The notes under the pieces: generated by a model
The model's input: only the letters and a program-made list of their open reading frames with translations
Database searches by the model: none
What the model was told of the DNA's origin: nothing
Made by a program: the position numbers and the translations under genes
Shown here: piece after piece, positions 51,866 through 59,716 of the stretch
How positions within the stretch are numbered: the stretch's first letter is position 1
How the letters are laid out: each line of letters opens with the position of its first letter
Assembly: GCF_007923355.1 (NCBI RefSeq)
Contig: NZ_VOGO01000004.1
Span: 62,001 to 126,000 of the forward strand
Source of the DNA: Falsiphaeobacter marinintestinus
GTDB lineage: Bacteria > Pseudomonadota > Alphaproteobacteria > Rhodobacterales > Rhodobacteraceae
Direction: 5' to 3'
DNA length: 64,000 nt

Positions 51866-52504
51866 TTACCTGACCGGTGTAAACAGCGCGTCTGTCATCG
51901 TGCAATCGCGGATCACATCCCGACCGCAAGGCACCGGTGTCAGGTCACGTGACAGGCAAACCCGGGCTTCGTGGATGTGGCCGTCTTTGCAGGTCACGGT
52001 CAGCATATTCGGCTCAAGCTGGGGATTTTCTTTCAGAAACGCCTCTTCGACAACCGAGGCGGGCAATTTCACTGTCCGGTCGAGTTTGCGAAACACATCG
52101 GGGCGGTTGACTTGCTCATACGCATGGCGGGACAGGGCATAATAGGCCGGGGCTGTCAGCCCTGAGCAGGTGCCGTGTTTCTTCCACTGATGCCAGGCCA
52201 GGCCGGAATTGCCCATGATATCGGCCATCTCGGAGGTCATTCCGCGCGACGGCGGGGCGTGCGGGGTACGGCAGAACGATGGCCAGCCCTGATGGTATTG
52301 CGGCCAGAGGCCATGCAGCGTCCATCCGAAATCATGGCGGTCGTCGCATTGATCCGAGTCGCGCCGGTCGCCTTCGGTGGCGCACCAGTTCGGCGACCAG
52401 CTGAGACTGAGGACATAGTAGTCGAAATCACCCGATTTTTCGCCATCGGCGAAGACCGGACAGGCCAGAACCATGGCCAGAACCCACAATGTAAACCCGC
52501 GCAT
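51866..52504 (-). CDS. Exported ribonuclease T2 family protein
   Basis: A 212 aa exported RNase. Signal peptide MRGFTLWVLAMVLACPVFAD; the start at 52504 follows aaggaaag. The catalytic motif CAS I is present as WTLHGLWPQ (about 61-69), and CAS II appears as WHQWKKHGTCSG. In CAS II the usual HEW is HQW, so the glutamate of the catalytic set is glutamine; the two histidines are retained. Multiple cysteines support a disulfide-rich periplasmic fold. Likely scavenges or degrades extracytoplasmic RNA. Divergent from trcR. Confidence 0.88.
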   Translation of the reverse strand: MRGFTLWVLAMVLACPVFADGEKSGDFDYYVLSLSWSPNWCATEGDRRDSDQCDDRHDFGWTLHGLWPQYHQGWPSFCRTPHAPPSRGMTSEMADIMGNSGLAWHQWKKHGTCSGLTAPAYYALSRHAYEQVNRPDVFRKLDRTVKLPASVVEEAFLKENPQLEPNMLTVTCKDGHIHEARVCLSRDLTPVPCGRDVIRDCTMTDALFTPVR

Positions 52505-52635
52505 TCTCTCTTTCCTTATGTGTTTTGGCGCACTATATAGCCCAGATGTTCCCCGACAAGGTGACCCGTTCCGGCTTAGACCGGGACCGCCGGCTCCAGG
52601 CGACGGGACAAATGTGTTTGAAGGAGACGACGTGC

Positions 52636-53409
52636 ATGGCAAAACCGTTGATGGCCAAGGCCACCGCCGTGTGGCTGGTAGACAATACGACAATCACGTT
52701 CAAGCAGGTCGCGGATTTCGTCGGCATGCACGAGCTGGAAGTGCAGGGCATCGCCGATGGTGACGTGGCTGTGGGCGTAAAAGGGTTCGACCCGATTGCC
52801 AACAACCAGCTGACTCAGGACGAAATCGATGCTGCCGAGAAAAACCCGCTTCACAAGATGAAGCTGAAATTCAATGCTGCAGCCACGGGCGAAGAAAAAC
52901 GACGCGGGCCACGGTATACGCCGCTGTCCAAGCGTCAGGACCGGCCCAATTCGATCCTGTGGCTGGTCAAGTTCCATCCTGAGTTGACCGATGGCCAGAT
53001 CGCCAAGCTGGTGGGGACCACCAAGCCGACGATCCAGTCGATTCGCGAACGCACCCATTGGAACATTTCCAACATGCAGCCGATTGATCCGGTGGCGTTG
53101 GGCTTGTGCAAACAGTCCGAACTGGATGCTGCCGTTCAAAAGGCCGCTGCCAAGAAAGCCGCTGATGGCAACGTCATGAGCGATGATGAGCGTCGCAAGC
53201 TGGTGTCGACCGAACAATCGTTGGAAATGGACGCAGAGCCCAAGATCCCGACGGCCATCGAAGGGCTTGAGACCTTCACTTTGTCAGGCTCGGATGACGA
53301 ACCGCGCAAGGAAAAAGAGAACGTTCTGGACGCGGACAGCTTCTTCAACCTGCCAGCAGGCAGCGATGACGATGAAGAAGAAGACACGGAACACGACCCT
53401 CGCTTTTGA
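52636..53409 (+). CDS. trcR: DUF1013 / TrcR-type cell-cycle transcriptional regulator
   Basis: A 257 aa protein of the alphaproteobacterial DUF1013 family, annotated as cell cycle transcriptional regulator TrcR. MAKPLMAKATAVWLVDNTTI is the hallmark N-terminus; a helix-turn-helix-like segment is at TDGQIAKLVGTTKPTIQSIRERTHWN (about 120-145), and the C-terminal 60 residues are strongly acidic (DDEEEDTEHD). The ATG at 52636 follows gaaggagacg. It carries its own terminator. Cellular role known only in outline: a regulator conserved with cell-cycle genes. Confidence 0.85.
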   Translation: MAKPLMAKATAVWLVDNTTITFKQVADFVGMHELEVQGIADGDVAVGVKGFDPIANNQLTQDEIDAAEKNPLHKMKLKFNAAATGEEKRRGPRYTPLSKRQDRPNSILWLVKFHPELTDGQIAKLVGTTKPTIQSIRERTHWNISNMQPIDPVALGLCKQSELDAAVQKAAAKKAADGNVMSDDERRKLVSTEQSLEMDAEPKIPTAIEGLETFTLSGSDDEPRKEKENVLDADSFFNLPAGSDDDEEEDTEHDPRF

Positions 53410-53423
53410 TCTGTGAAGCGGAG

Positions 53424-53453
53424 CCCGGCATCATGTGAATGACGCCGGGTTTT
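53424..53453 (+). terminator. Rho-independent terminator of trcR
   Basis: cccggc-atcat-gtga-atgac-gccggg forms a long stem (6 bp, one mismatch, then 4 bp) followed by TTTTC. It ends 44 bp after the trcR stop. Confidence 0.85.
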
Positions 53454-53500
53454 CAGCATTTTCAGATTGCCGCAATGGGGTCTCCGGATCGGATGCGGTT

Positions 53501-53570
53501 GGGGGACGTTGTCCCCCTCTTGGCCTTTTGGCCAATTCACCCCTTTTGAGTATTTATCAAAGAGAAGAGA
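53501..53570 (+). repeat. Two-hairpin intergenic element, copy 2
   Basis: Hairpin GGGGGAC-GTT-GTCCCCC (53501-53517), then TTGGCC-TTTT-GGCCAA (53520-53535), then caccccttt and the tail gagtatttatcaaagagaag. The order (G-run hairpin, short hairpin, CCCC, GxxTATTT, AAGAG) matches 27107-27162. Confidence 0.5.
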
Positions 53571-53584
53571 CAGGGGCTGTGCGA

Positions 53585-53944
53585 TTACGTGTCGTACAGG
53601 GCCAGCTGAATTCGGGGGAACAGCCCGAAGGCGATCTGGGCGGCCAAACCCATAGCACCGGAGAGCGTCAGGTATGTGGCCAGCTGTGCCGTGAGAGACC
53701 GTCCGAACCCAAATCGGGCAAGTATGAACTCGGCGGCGATCAGCAGTGCGAAGGCAGATCCCCCCATGATCAGCCGGGTGTAGGCGGTGTTCAGATCGGC
53801 GCGATTTGCGGTCAACCGTTTCGCGACCACCCAGGACAAGGTTAGCATCACAGGCAGTTCTGCCAGAACCGCCAGCGTTTCGCCAATGGCCGGGGCAATC
53901 ACCACAGTGCGAAATGTGCCCAAAGCGAAGCCAATTGCGAACAT
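53585..53944 (-). CDS. Hypothetical membrane protein
   Basis: A 119 aa protein with three to four hydrophobic segments (AIGFALGTFRTVVIAPAIG, LAELPVMLTLSWVVA, LIMGGSAFALLIAAEFILA, ATYLTLSGAMGLAAQIAFG). No family recognised. The frame remains open and protein-like upstream (RSGGLYFLV precedes Met1) as far as the recR stop, so a non-ATG start near 54010 overlapping recR is possible and would make it the last gene of the ybaB-recR operon, about 141 aa. The ATG at 53944 is the only standard start. Confidence 0.55.
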   Translation of the reverse strand: MFAIGFALGTFRTVVIAPAIGETLAVLAELPVMLTLSWVVAKRLTANRADLNTAYTRLIMGGSAFALLIAAEFILARFGFGRSLTAQLATYLTLSGAMGLAAQIAFGLFPRIQLALYDT

Positions 53945-54006
53945 GACCAGAAAATAGAGGCCACCTGATCGGATGGCAGGGACGCTGCGATATGTCGGCG
54001 TCCCCG

Positions 54007-54600
54007 TCAGACCTCTTTCCGGGCGCGCAGAGCCGCCGAAATGGTGCCGTCGTCAAGGTAATCCAGCTCTCCGCCGATTGGCACGCCTTGTGCCAGCGAA
54101 GTCAGCCGGACACCTCCGTGCAACTGATCGGCAATGTAGTGGGCTGTGGTCTGGCCATCGATCGTGGCGTTCAGGGCCAGAATGACTTCGGTGATGTTTT
54201 CGGTCGCAACCCGGTCAACAAGACGGGGGATACGCAACTCTTCCGGGCCAACTGAATCGAGGGCGGACAACGTGCCACCCAACACATGGTAGCGGCCTTT
54301 GAACACGTTTGCGCGCTCCATCGCCCAGAGGTCGGCGACGTCTTCGACCACGCAGATTTCACCAATCGCGCGTTTTTCGTCGTCGCAGATCTCACAGATT
54401 TCGGAGGTTCCGACATTGCCGCAGTTCAGACATTCCCGGGCGGTTTCGGCGACCTCGCGGATCGCGTCAGCCAGAGGGATCAAAAGCAGCGCCCGTTTGC
54501 GGATCAGATGCAGAACCGCCCGGCGTGCTGAACGGGGGCCAAGCCCGGGCAGCTTGGCCATCAGTTCGATCAGAATGTCGATGGGCGATGCGTTGCGCAT
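54007..54600 (-). CDS. recR: Recombination protein RecR
   Basis: A 197 aa RecR, usual length. Order: helix-hairpin-helix ([21 protein letters not shown]), C4 zinc finger [16 protein letters not shown] (about 57-72), Toprim domain ([14 protein letters not shown] with GRYHVLGG) and C-terminal ATHYIADQL-like segment. It acts with RecO in RecFOR-type loading of RecA. The start at 54600 ([10 protein letters not shown]) is chosen by length; an in-frame ATG 45 bp upstream is less likely. Located downstream of ybaB. Confidence 0.95.
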   Translation of the reverse strand: MRNASPIDILIELMAKLPGLGPRSARRAVLHLIRKRALLLIPLADAIREVAETARECLNCGNVGTSEICEICDDEKRAIGEICVVEDVADLWAMERANVFKGRYHVLGGTLSALDSVGPEELRIPRLVDRVATENITEVILALNATIDGQTTAHYIADQLHGGVRLTSLAQGVPIGGELDYLDDGTISAALRARKEV

Positions 54601-54674
54601 AATGCAAGATGTGCTGCTGCCGGTGCGCCTGCGGTGGTCCGGCAAACGGGGCCGGATGTGCAGGTGAAACCGGA

Positions 54675-55019
54675 TCAGAACGGCAGCTTGATATCCTTTG
54701 GCAGGCCCATGCTTTCGGTCAGCTTGGCCATTTCGTCCTGCGCCCGCTCAGCGGCCTTGGTCTGCGCATCTTTAACGGCTGCCAGGATCAGGTCTTCGAC
54801 AACTTCCTTGTCGTCCCCATTGAAGATCGACGGGTCGATATCCAAAGCCGTCAGTTCGCCCTTGGCGGTTGCCGTGGCTTTGACCAGCCCGGCTCCGGAT
54901 TCGCCGGTGACGGTCATGTTGCCCATGTCTTCCTGCATCTGCGCCATCTTGGTTTGCAGATCCTGAGCGGATTTCATCATTTTGGCCATGTCGCCAAGGC
55001 CGCCAAGTCCTTTGAGCAT
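54675..55019 (-). CDS. ybaB: YbaB/EbfC-family nucleoid-associated protein
   Basis: A 114 aa dimeric DNA-binding protein: [22 protein letters not shown] and the beta-hairpin [26 protein letters not shown] are family hallmarks. It is normally encoded between dnaX and recR; here recR follows after 74 bp but dnaX is displaced by an IS remnant. Preceded by ggataacgagg and a 20-bp palindrome. Confidence 0.94.
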   Translation of the reverse strand: MLKGLGGLGDMAKMMKSAQDLQTKMAQMQEDMGNMTVTGESGAGLVKATATAKGELTALDIDPSIFNGDDKEVVEDLILAAVKDAQTKAAERAQDEMAKLTESMGLPKDIKLPF

Positions 55020-55044
55020 CCTCGTTATCCTTTGCTGTTCAGTT

Positions 55045-55064
55045 CGTTCCGTAGATACGGAACG
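55045..55064. repeat. 20-bp perfect palindrome upstream of ybaB
   Basis: cgttccgta-ga-tacggaacg (9-bp arms) lies 26 bp before the ybaB start. In the ybaB mRNA it would be a leader hairpin close to the ribosome-binding site; alternatively a regulator site. Confidence 0.5.
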
Positions 55065-55195
55065 GGGCAGGTTTGTACAAGTCAGCCTGTCACCGCGCCG
55101 AAAACCGCTCTAACAAGCGGTGCGCGAGGACGGTTACCATTGAGCGGGTGCGGGGAGCCGGCCGAGCGATGAGTATTCAATGCTTGGTTTTAGGG

Positions 55196-56140
55196 GGCCT
55201 TGTTGCACAAATCGGTTTTGAGATTCATCCTATGAATCCTGCATGATAGCTTGAAAGCATGAGCAGTTGGACCCCTACGAATTACGAGACACCGACCTGG
55301 TCGGCTTTCAATGAGGCACTGAGGCGGCGCGGTTCGCTGACAGTGTGGTTTGATCCCGACATGGTCTGGACCCCGCCGCCGACTGGTAAGCTTGGTCGGC
55401 GACAGGAATTCAGCGATGCGGCGATCCAGACCTGCCTGACCCTGAAAGTCCTGTTTGGTTTGCCGCTGCGGCAAACCACCGGTTTTGTCGAGAACCTGGT
55501 GCGGTTGGTCGGGTTGGACTGGGTGGTGCCGGATGTCAGCCCCCTTTGGGCGCAAGATACACACAGGGATCGATGAAGACACGCTGGACGTTCGAGCGGT
55601 CGAGGTCACCGCCAGCAACGTCGGTGATGCGCCGATGTTGCCGGAATTGTTCGCCCAAATCTCGTCTCATCAGCGCATCGGACCAGTGATCACCCCCTCT
55701 CGGCAGAGTGCTTCGCAATCGCCTGCCGGGCAGTGGACGGGGCTTATGACACGCGCAAATACCACGACGCGATTGCTGCCCGTGGTGCCCATGCCGTCAG
55801 CGCGCCACGCAAGAACGCCAAGCCGTGCAAACCCACCAGCGCCGCGGCCATCGCCGGGAACGATGCGATTAGCGCATTGCGATACCTGGGCTGCGCCCCG
55901 TGGCGGCGATGGAGCGGATATCACCGCAAGAGCCGTGTCGACAGCAAGATAAATCGCGTGAAACTTCTTGGGCAGTCGCTCATCGTACGCGAATTTGACA
56001 GACGGGTCGCAGAAATCCAGGCACGCGTCGCGGTGCTGAGCCGCTACACCGCTCTTGGAACACCCGTCACAGAGCCCGTAGGATAAGCCCGTTCGGGGAA
56101 AGAGGAAGCACGGCCTTCAACCGATTTTTGCGACAGAACT
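55196..56140 (+). mobile_element. Decayed IS5-family insertion sequence
   Basis: The left end ggccttgttgcacaaatcggt (55196-55216) looks like an IS5-type terminal repeat. A degenerate inverted copy occurs at 56120-56140 (accgatttttgcgaca..., about 13 of the first 16 positions matching). Between them lies a disrupted transposase. Length about 945 bp. No clear target duplication remains. It sits between ybaB and dnaX. Confidence 0.7.
55259..56086 (+). pseudogene. IS5-family transposase, broken by deletion and frame changes
   Basis: Three fragments of an IS5-group DDE transposase. The N-terminal part (55259 to about 55560) reads MSSWTPTNYETPTWSAFNEAL and LGRRQEFSDAAIQTCLTLK. The frame then shifts to RKIHTGIDEDTLDVRAVEVTAS to about 55690, skipping the expected middle part including the region before the second catalytic block. 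It then returns to the first frame after about 40 bp of extra sequence, with DGAYDTRKYHDAIAARGAHA and RWSGYHRKSRVDSK to the end (TALGTPVTEPVG). It cannot make an active enzyme. Confidence 0.85.
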
Positions 56141-56253
56141 GATCTGAGGCCAATGCTCTTGTGTCCGCGGCCGATTTTATTATGTCGTTGGATACGCCTG
56201 GCGGCTAATCCCAAAGCATCGATGCGTCCCCCTCCCCGGGGTCACCGTTTGGC

Positions 56254-58008
56254 TCAATCATCCTCAAACGGATCCCACTCATCCTCAACTTCGGGTAGGG
56301 CTTCGATCTCGACTTCTGCGGCGATCGCCTCGGGGGTGCGGATCGCCATTATGCTGGCTTTGGGAAACCGGTCCAAGACCGCCTGGATCAACGGGTGTTC
56401 GGTGGCTTGGTCGCGCAATGCTGTTTCAGCCGCATCGCGCTCTTCCGCGATGGTCGGCGTACCACCATCCGACACGACACTGATCGCCCATCGATTGCCG
56501 GTCCAGCCCTGCAATCGGCCTCCCAGCCGCTGGGCCAGATCGGGTGCGGCATTGGGGGCCGGGCAGAATTCGATCCGACCGGGCTGATAGGCAACCAGAC
56601 GAACTCCGGTTTCGATTTCGACCAGCAGTTTCACGTCGCGATTGGCCCGGATCAGTTCGACCACGTGATCGAAGGTCGGATAGCGGGCCAAGGCGCCTTC
56701 GACTTCCTGTGCAAGGGCAGCTGTCGGGGCATTGCCGGCAGAGCCGGCCGGGGCCGAGGCGAAGCCGAGGCCCCCCCCGCCCGCCGCAGGCGTGCCCGTG
56801 CTTTGCACGGGTCTCCCCCCACCCGGATCTGGCGGAGGCGGCGGCGTGTCTTTAAGCTTGCGGATCAGTTCTTCGGGGCTGGGCAGATCAGCGACATGGG
56901 TCAGGCGGATTACGGCCATCTCGGCAGCCATCATGGCGTTCGGGGCCGACGCGACCTCGTCCAGCGCTTTCAGCAGCATTTGCCACATGCGCGTCAGGAC
57001 CCGCATCGGCAGCGTTTGCGCCATCTGCTGGCCACGGGCGCGTTCATCGGGTGAAATTGTCGGGTCGTCGGCGGCATCGGGGGTGATTTTGACCACCGAC
57101 ACCCAATGGGTGATTTCGGCCAGATCGCGCAACACGGCCAACGGATCGGCGCCTTCGGCATACTGACCGCTCAGCTCCGTGAGGGCGGCGGCAGCATCGC
57201 CGCGCAGGATCATGTCAATCAGATCCAGAACCCGTCCACGGTCAGCCAGACCCAGCATTGCACGCACCTGATCGGCCGTGGTTTGGCCCGCGCCGTGCGA
57301 GATCGCCTGATCCAGCAGCGAGGTCGCATCCCGGGCCGAGCCTTCGGCAGCGCGTGTGATCAGGGCCAGGGCGTCTTCGGCAATCTGCGCGTCTTCCGAA
57401 TCGGCGATCCGGCGCAACATGGCGATCATGTCTTCGGGTTCGATCCGGCGCAGGTCAAACCTCTGGCAGCGTGACAGCACGGTGACCGGAACCTTGCGGA
57501 TCTCCGTGGTGGCAAAAATGAATTTGACGTGGGCTGGCGGTTCTTCCAGCGTTTTGAGCAGCGCGTTGAATGCGCTGGTCGACAGCATGTGGACTTCGTC
57601 GATGATATAGATCTTGTAGCGTGCGCTGGCGGCGCGATAGCGGACACTGTCGATGATTTCGCGGATGTCGTTCACACCGGTGCGCGAGGCGGCGTCCATC
57701 TCCATCACGTCGACATGGCGCCCTTCCATGATCGCGACGCAGTGTTCACATTGCCCGCAGGGTTCGGTCGTGGGGGTGCCTTGCCCGTCGGGGCCTATGC
57801 AGTTCATGCCTTTGGCGATGATCCGGGCGGTGGTCGTCTTCCCGGTGCCCCGGATTCCGGTCATGATAAAGGCTTGCGCAATGCGGTCCGCCGCAAAGGC
57901 GTTCTTCAGCGTGCGGACCATCGCATCCTGCCCGACAAGGTCGGCGAAGGTTTCGGGACGGTATTTTCGGGCGAGAACCTGATAGCCGGACGGAGTGGAT
58001 TCGTTCAT
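56254..58008 (-). CDS. dnaX: DNA polymerase III subunits gamma/tau
   Basis: Clamp-loader ATPase, 584 aa. Walker A is GIRGTGKTT (51-59), a C4 zinc module follows (CIGPDGQGTPTTEPCGQCEHC), Walker B IIDEVHMLS, and the SRCQRF sensor segment. The C-terminal tau region includes a Pro/Gly-rich linker (PPPPPDPGGGRP) and ends in an acidic DEWDPFEDD. The start at 58008 (MNESTPSGYQVLARKYRPETF) matches the family; upstream sequence is not homologous. No slippery heptamer for gamma was identified. Displaced from ybaB-recR by an IS remnant. Confidence 0.95.
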   Translation of the reverse strand: MNESTPSGYQVLARKYRPETFADLVGQDAMVRTLKNAFAADRIAQAFIMTGIRGTGKTTTARIIAKGMNCIGPDGQGTPTTEPCGQCEHCVAIMEGRHVDVMEMDAASRTGVNDIREIIDSVRYRAASARYKIYIIDEVHMLSTSAFNALLKTLEEPPAHVKFIFATTEIRKVPVTVLSRCQRFDLRRIEPEDMIAMLRRIADSEDAQIAEDALALITRAAEGSARDATSLLDQAISHGAGQTTADQVRAMLGLADRGRVLDLIDMILRGDAAAALTELSGQYAEGADPLAVLRDLAEITHWVSVVKITPDAADDPTISPDERARGQQMAQTLPMRVLTRMWQMLLKALDEVASAPNAMMAAEMAVIRLTHVADLPSPEELIRKLKDTPPPPPDPGGGRPVQSTGTPAAGGGGLGFASAPAGSAGNAPTAALAQEVEGALARYPTFDHVVELIRANRDVKLLVEIETGVRLVAYQPGRIEFCPAPNAAPDLAQRLGGRLQGWTGNRWAISVVSDGGTPTIAEERDAAETALRDQATEHPLIQAVLDRFPKASIMAIRTPEAIAAEVEIEALPEVEDEWDPFEDD

Positions 58009-58219
58009 GGAAGACCTTTGGCACGTGTCACCGCGATACGTTAAGCGCAGCGACGCGGCGCGTCCACCGGGTAGCCCAGGATAACGGTCACTCGCGCGCC
58101 GCGAGGCCAGCGTTGTGGTCGGTACGGATCGGGTAGGGGGAAACCTCGGCCTTTGAAAACATTTGTCAAATGCCTGTGATAAGCTATCCATAGCAGGCGG
58201 GATCACGTTTGGGGGAAAT

Positions 58220-59062
58220 ATGCGTCTGCGCGGAGTCCGGGGAAGCCGGAATGTGGAAGATCGCCGGGGCCGGTCGATGTCGGGCGGTTCCGTCGGTGGA
58301 ATTGGTATCGTCGGAGTTTTGGTTGTTCTGGCGCTGGGGTATTTTACCGGTTTGGACGTGTCGCCATTGTTGAATGACACAGGCGCGGCACCGCAACAGC
58401 AGTCACGACCAGTATCGCCCGAGGATGAAGCGGCGGGCGTGTTTGTCTCGCAGGTTCTGGCGACGACCGAACAGGTCTGGGACGGCATCTTTCGCGATCA
58501 GCTTGGCCAGCCATATACCCCGCCGGTTCTGGTGTTGTTTTCCGGCGTGACGCAAAGCCCTTGTGGCAATGCCTCGGGCGCGACCGGGCCATTTTACTGT
58601 CCGGCCGATCAGAAAGCGTATCTGGACACAGGTTTCTTTGTGACCTTGTCGCGCCAGCTGGGCGCAAGTGGGGATTTTGCCGCCGCCTATGTTGTGGCGC
58701 ATGAGGTCGCACATCACGTTCAGAACGAACTGGGGATTCTGGGCGAGGTCAACACCTACCGCCAGCAAGCGTCTGAGGTTCAGGCAAACGCCATCACCGT
58801 TCGGCTTGAATTGCAGGCCGATTGCTTGTCCGGCATTTGGGCGCGGGCTGTGGACGGTCTGTTAGAGCCCGGCGATATCGACGAGGCTTTGAACGCGGCC
58901 CGACAGATTGGGGACGATACGTTGCAGCGCAGGGCAGGGCGTGCACCGCAGCCGCATACGTTTACACATGGCACATCAGACCAGCGTTCACGCTGGTTTG
59001 CGACCGGGTTCAAATCCGGCAACCTGCGATCCTGCGACACGTTCAGCGCAGAGCGGCTGTAA
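58220..59062 (+). CDS. Neutral zinc metallopeptidase (YpfJ family)
   Basis: A 280 aa PF04228 protein. A cytoplasmic Arg-rich head (MRLRGVRGSRNVEDRRGRSM) is followed by one membrane segment (GIGIVGVLVVLALGYF), then a periplasmic peptidase domain with the zinc motif H-E-x-x-H in VVAHEVAHHVQ (about 162-172) and YCPADQKAYLDTGFF before it. The start at 58220 follows ggggga. Substrate unknown. The next gene begins 3 bp later. Confidence 0.9.
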   Translation: MRLRGVRGSRNVEDRRGRSMSGGSVGGIGIVGVLVVLALGYFTGLDVSPLLNDTGAAPQQQSRPVSPEDEAAGVFVSQVLATTEQVWDGIFRDQLGQPYTPPVLVLFSGVTQSPCGNASGATGPFYCPADQKAYLDTGFFVTLSRQLGASGDFAAAYVVAHEVAHHVQNELGILGEVNTYRQQASEVQANAITVRLELQADCLSGIWARAVDGLLEPGDIDEALNAARQIGDDTLQRRAGRAPQPHTFTHGTSDQRSRWFATGFKSGNLRSCDTFSAERL

Positions 59063-59065
59063 GCC

Positions 59066-59581
59066 ATGTCGGATCTGGTCATATTCGCATTGGGTGTCGG
59101 CGACGGGATCCTTGCGCTTTCGGGACTTCCCGGAACCGGCGGGTCCTATGCGGATGATCTGGACCATATTCGCGACTGGCAGCCCGGGCTGGTGATCAGT
59201 CTGACATCTGATGATGAAATGGAAACCACCGGGGCTGCCGATCTGGGGGCCGATCTGCGAGCCATGGGGTGCCGCTGGGTGCATATGCCGGTGGCCGATT
59301 TTGGCACACCAACAGAGCAGTTTATCGCAGAATGGGCACCGGTCAGCCGGTCGGCCCTGGCCGCACTTCGCGGTGGCGGGCGCGTTTTGGTGCATTGCCG
59401 GGGCGGATGTGGCCGATCCGGGATGGCGGCTTTGCGGCTGTTGATTGAAAGTGGCGAAGATCCGGATCTGGCGCTGACCCGGCTGCGGACCGTGCGACCC
59501 TGCGCGATAGAGACCGACGGGCAGCTGGCCTGGGCCCACGCCGGGCAGGTTCAAACCGGGAATGACCCGTCAGGCGACTGA
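59066..59581 (+). CDS. Protein-tyrosine/dual-specificity-phosphatase-like protein
   Basis: A 171 aa cysteine-phosphatase-fold protein. The C-x5-R P-loop is CRGGCGRSG (about 112-120 in LVHCRGGCGRSGMAAL), with HMPVADFGTPTEQF as the general-acid loop carrying Asp. Coupled to the metallopeptidase gene (3-bp spacing). Substrate could be a phosphoprotein or small phosphate ester. Confidence 0.85.
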   Translation: MSDLVIFALGVGDGILALSGLPGTGGSYADDLDHIRDWQPGLVISLTSDDEMETTGAADLGADLRAMGCRWVHMPVADFGTPTEQFIAEWAPVSRSALAALRGGGRVLVHCRGGCGRSGMAALRLLIESGEDPDLALTRLRTVRPCAIETDGQLAWAHAGQVQTGNDPSGD

Positions 59582-59618
59582 CCGGGCGGCGGGCGCAATT
59601 TTCCTGGGGGGAGTAAGG

Positions 59619-59716
59619 TGAGAGGCTGGACAACGACCCAAGCGGGGCTCGTTACGGCTGCTTCCTTCCGGATCTGACCGGGTTGGCGAGGCGCCTGCCC
59701 GCGCCAACCTCTCGAC
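59619..59716 (-). ncRNA. ffs: Signal recognition particle small RNA (4.5S type)
   Basis: On the minus strand the invariant SRP hairpin core gtcagatccggaaggaagcag is present, with the GGAA tetraloop and the Ffh-binding internal loop. The ends gagagg (5') and cctctc (3') pair to close the rod. Length about 96-98 nt, typical of bacterial 4.5S RNA. It works with Ffh in co-translational membrane targeting. The 5' two thirds overlap the end of the upstream CpdB-like coding sequence on the same strand. Confidence 0.93.
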
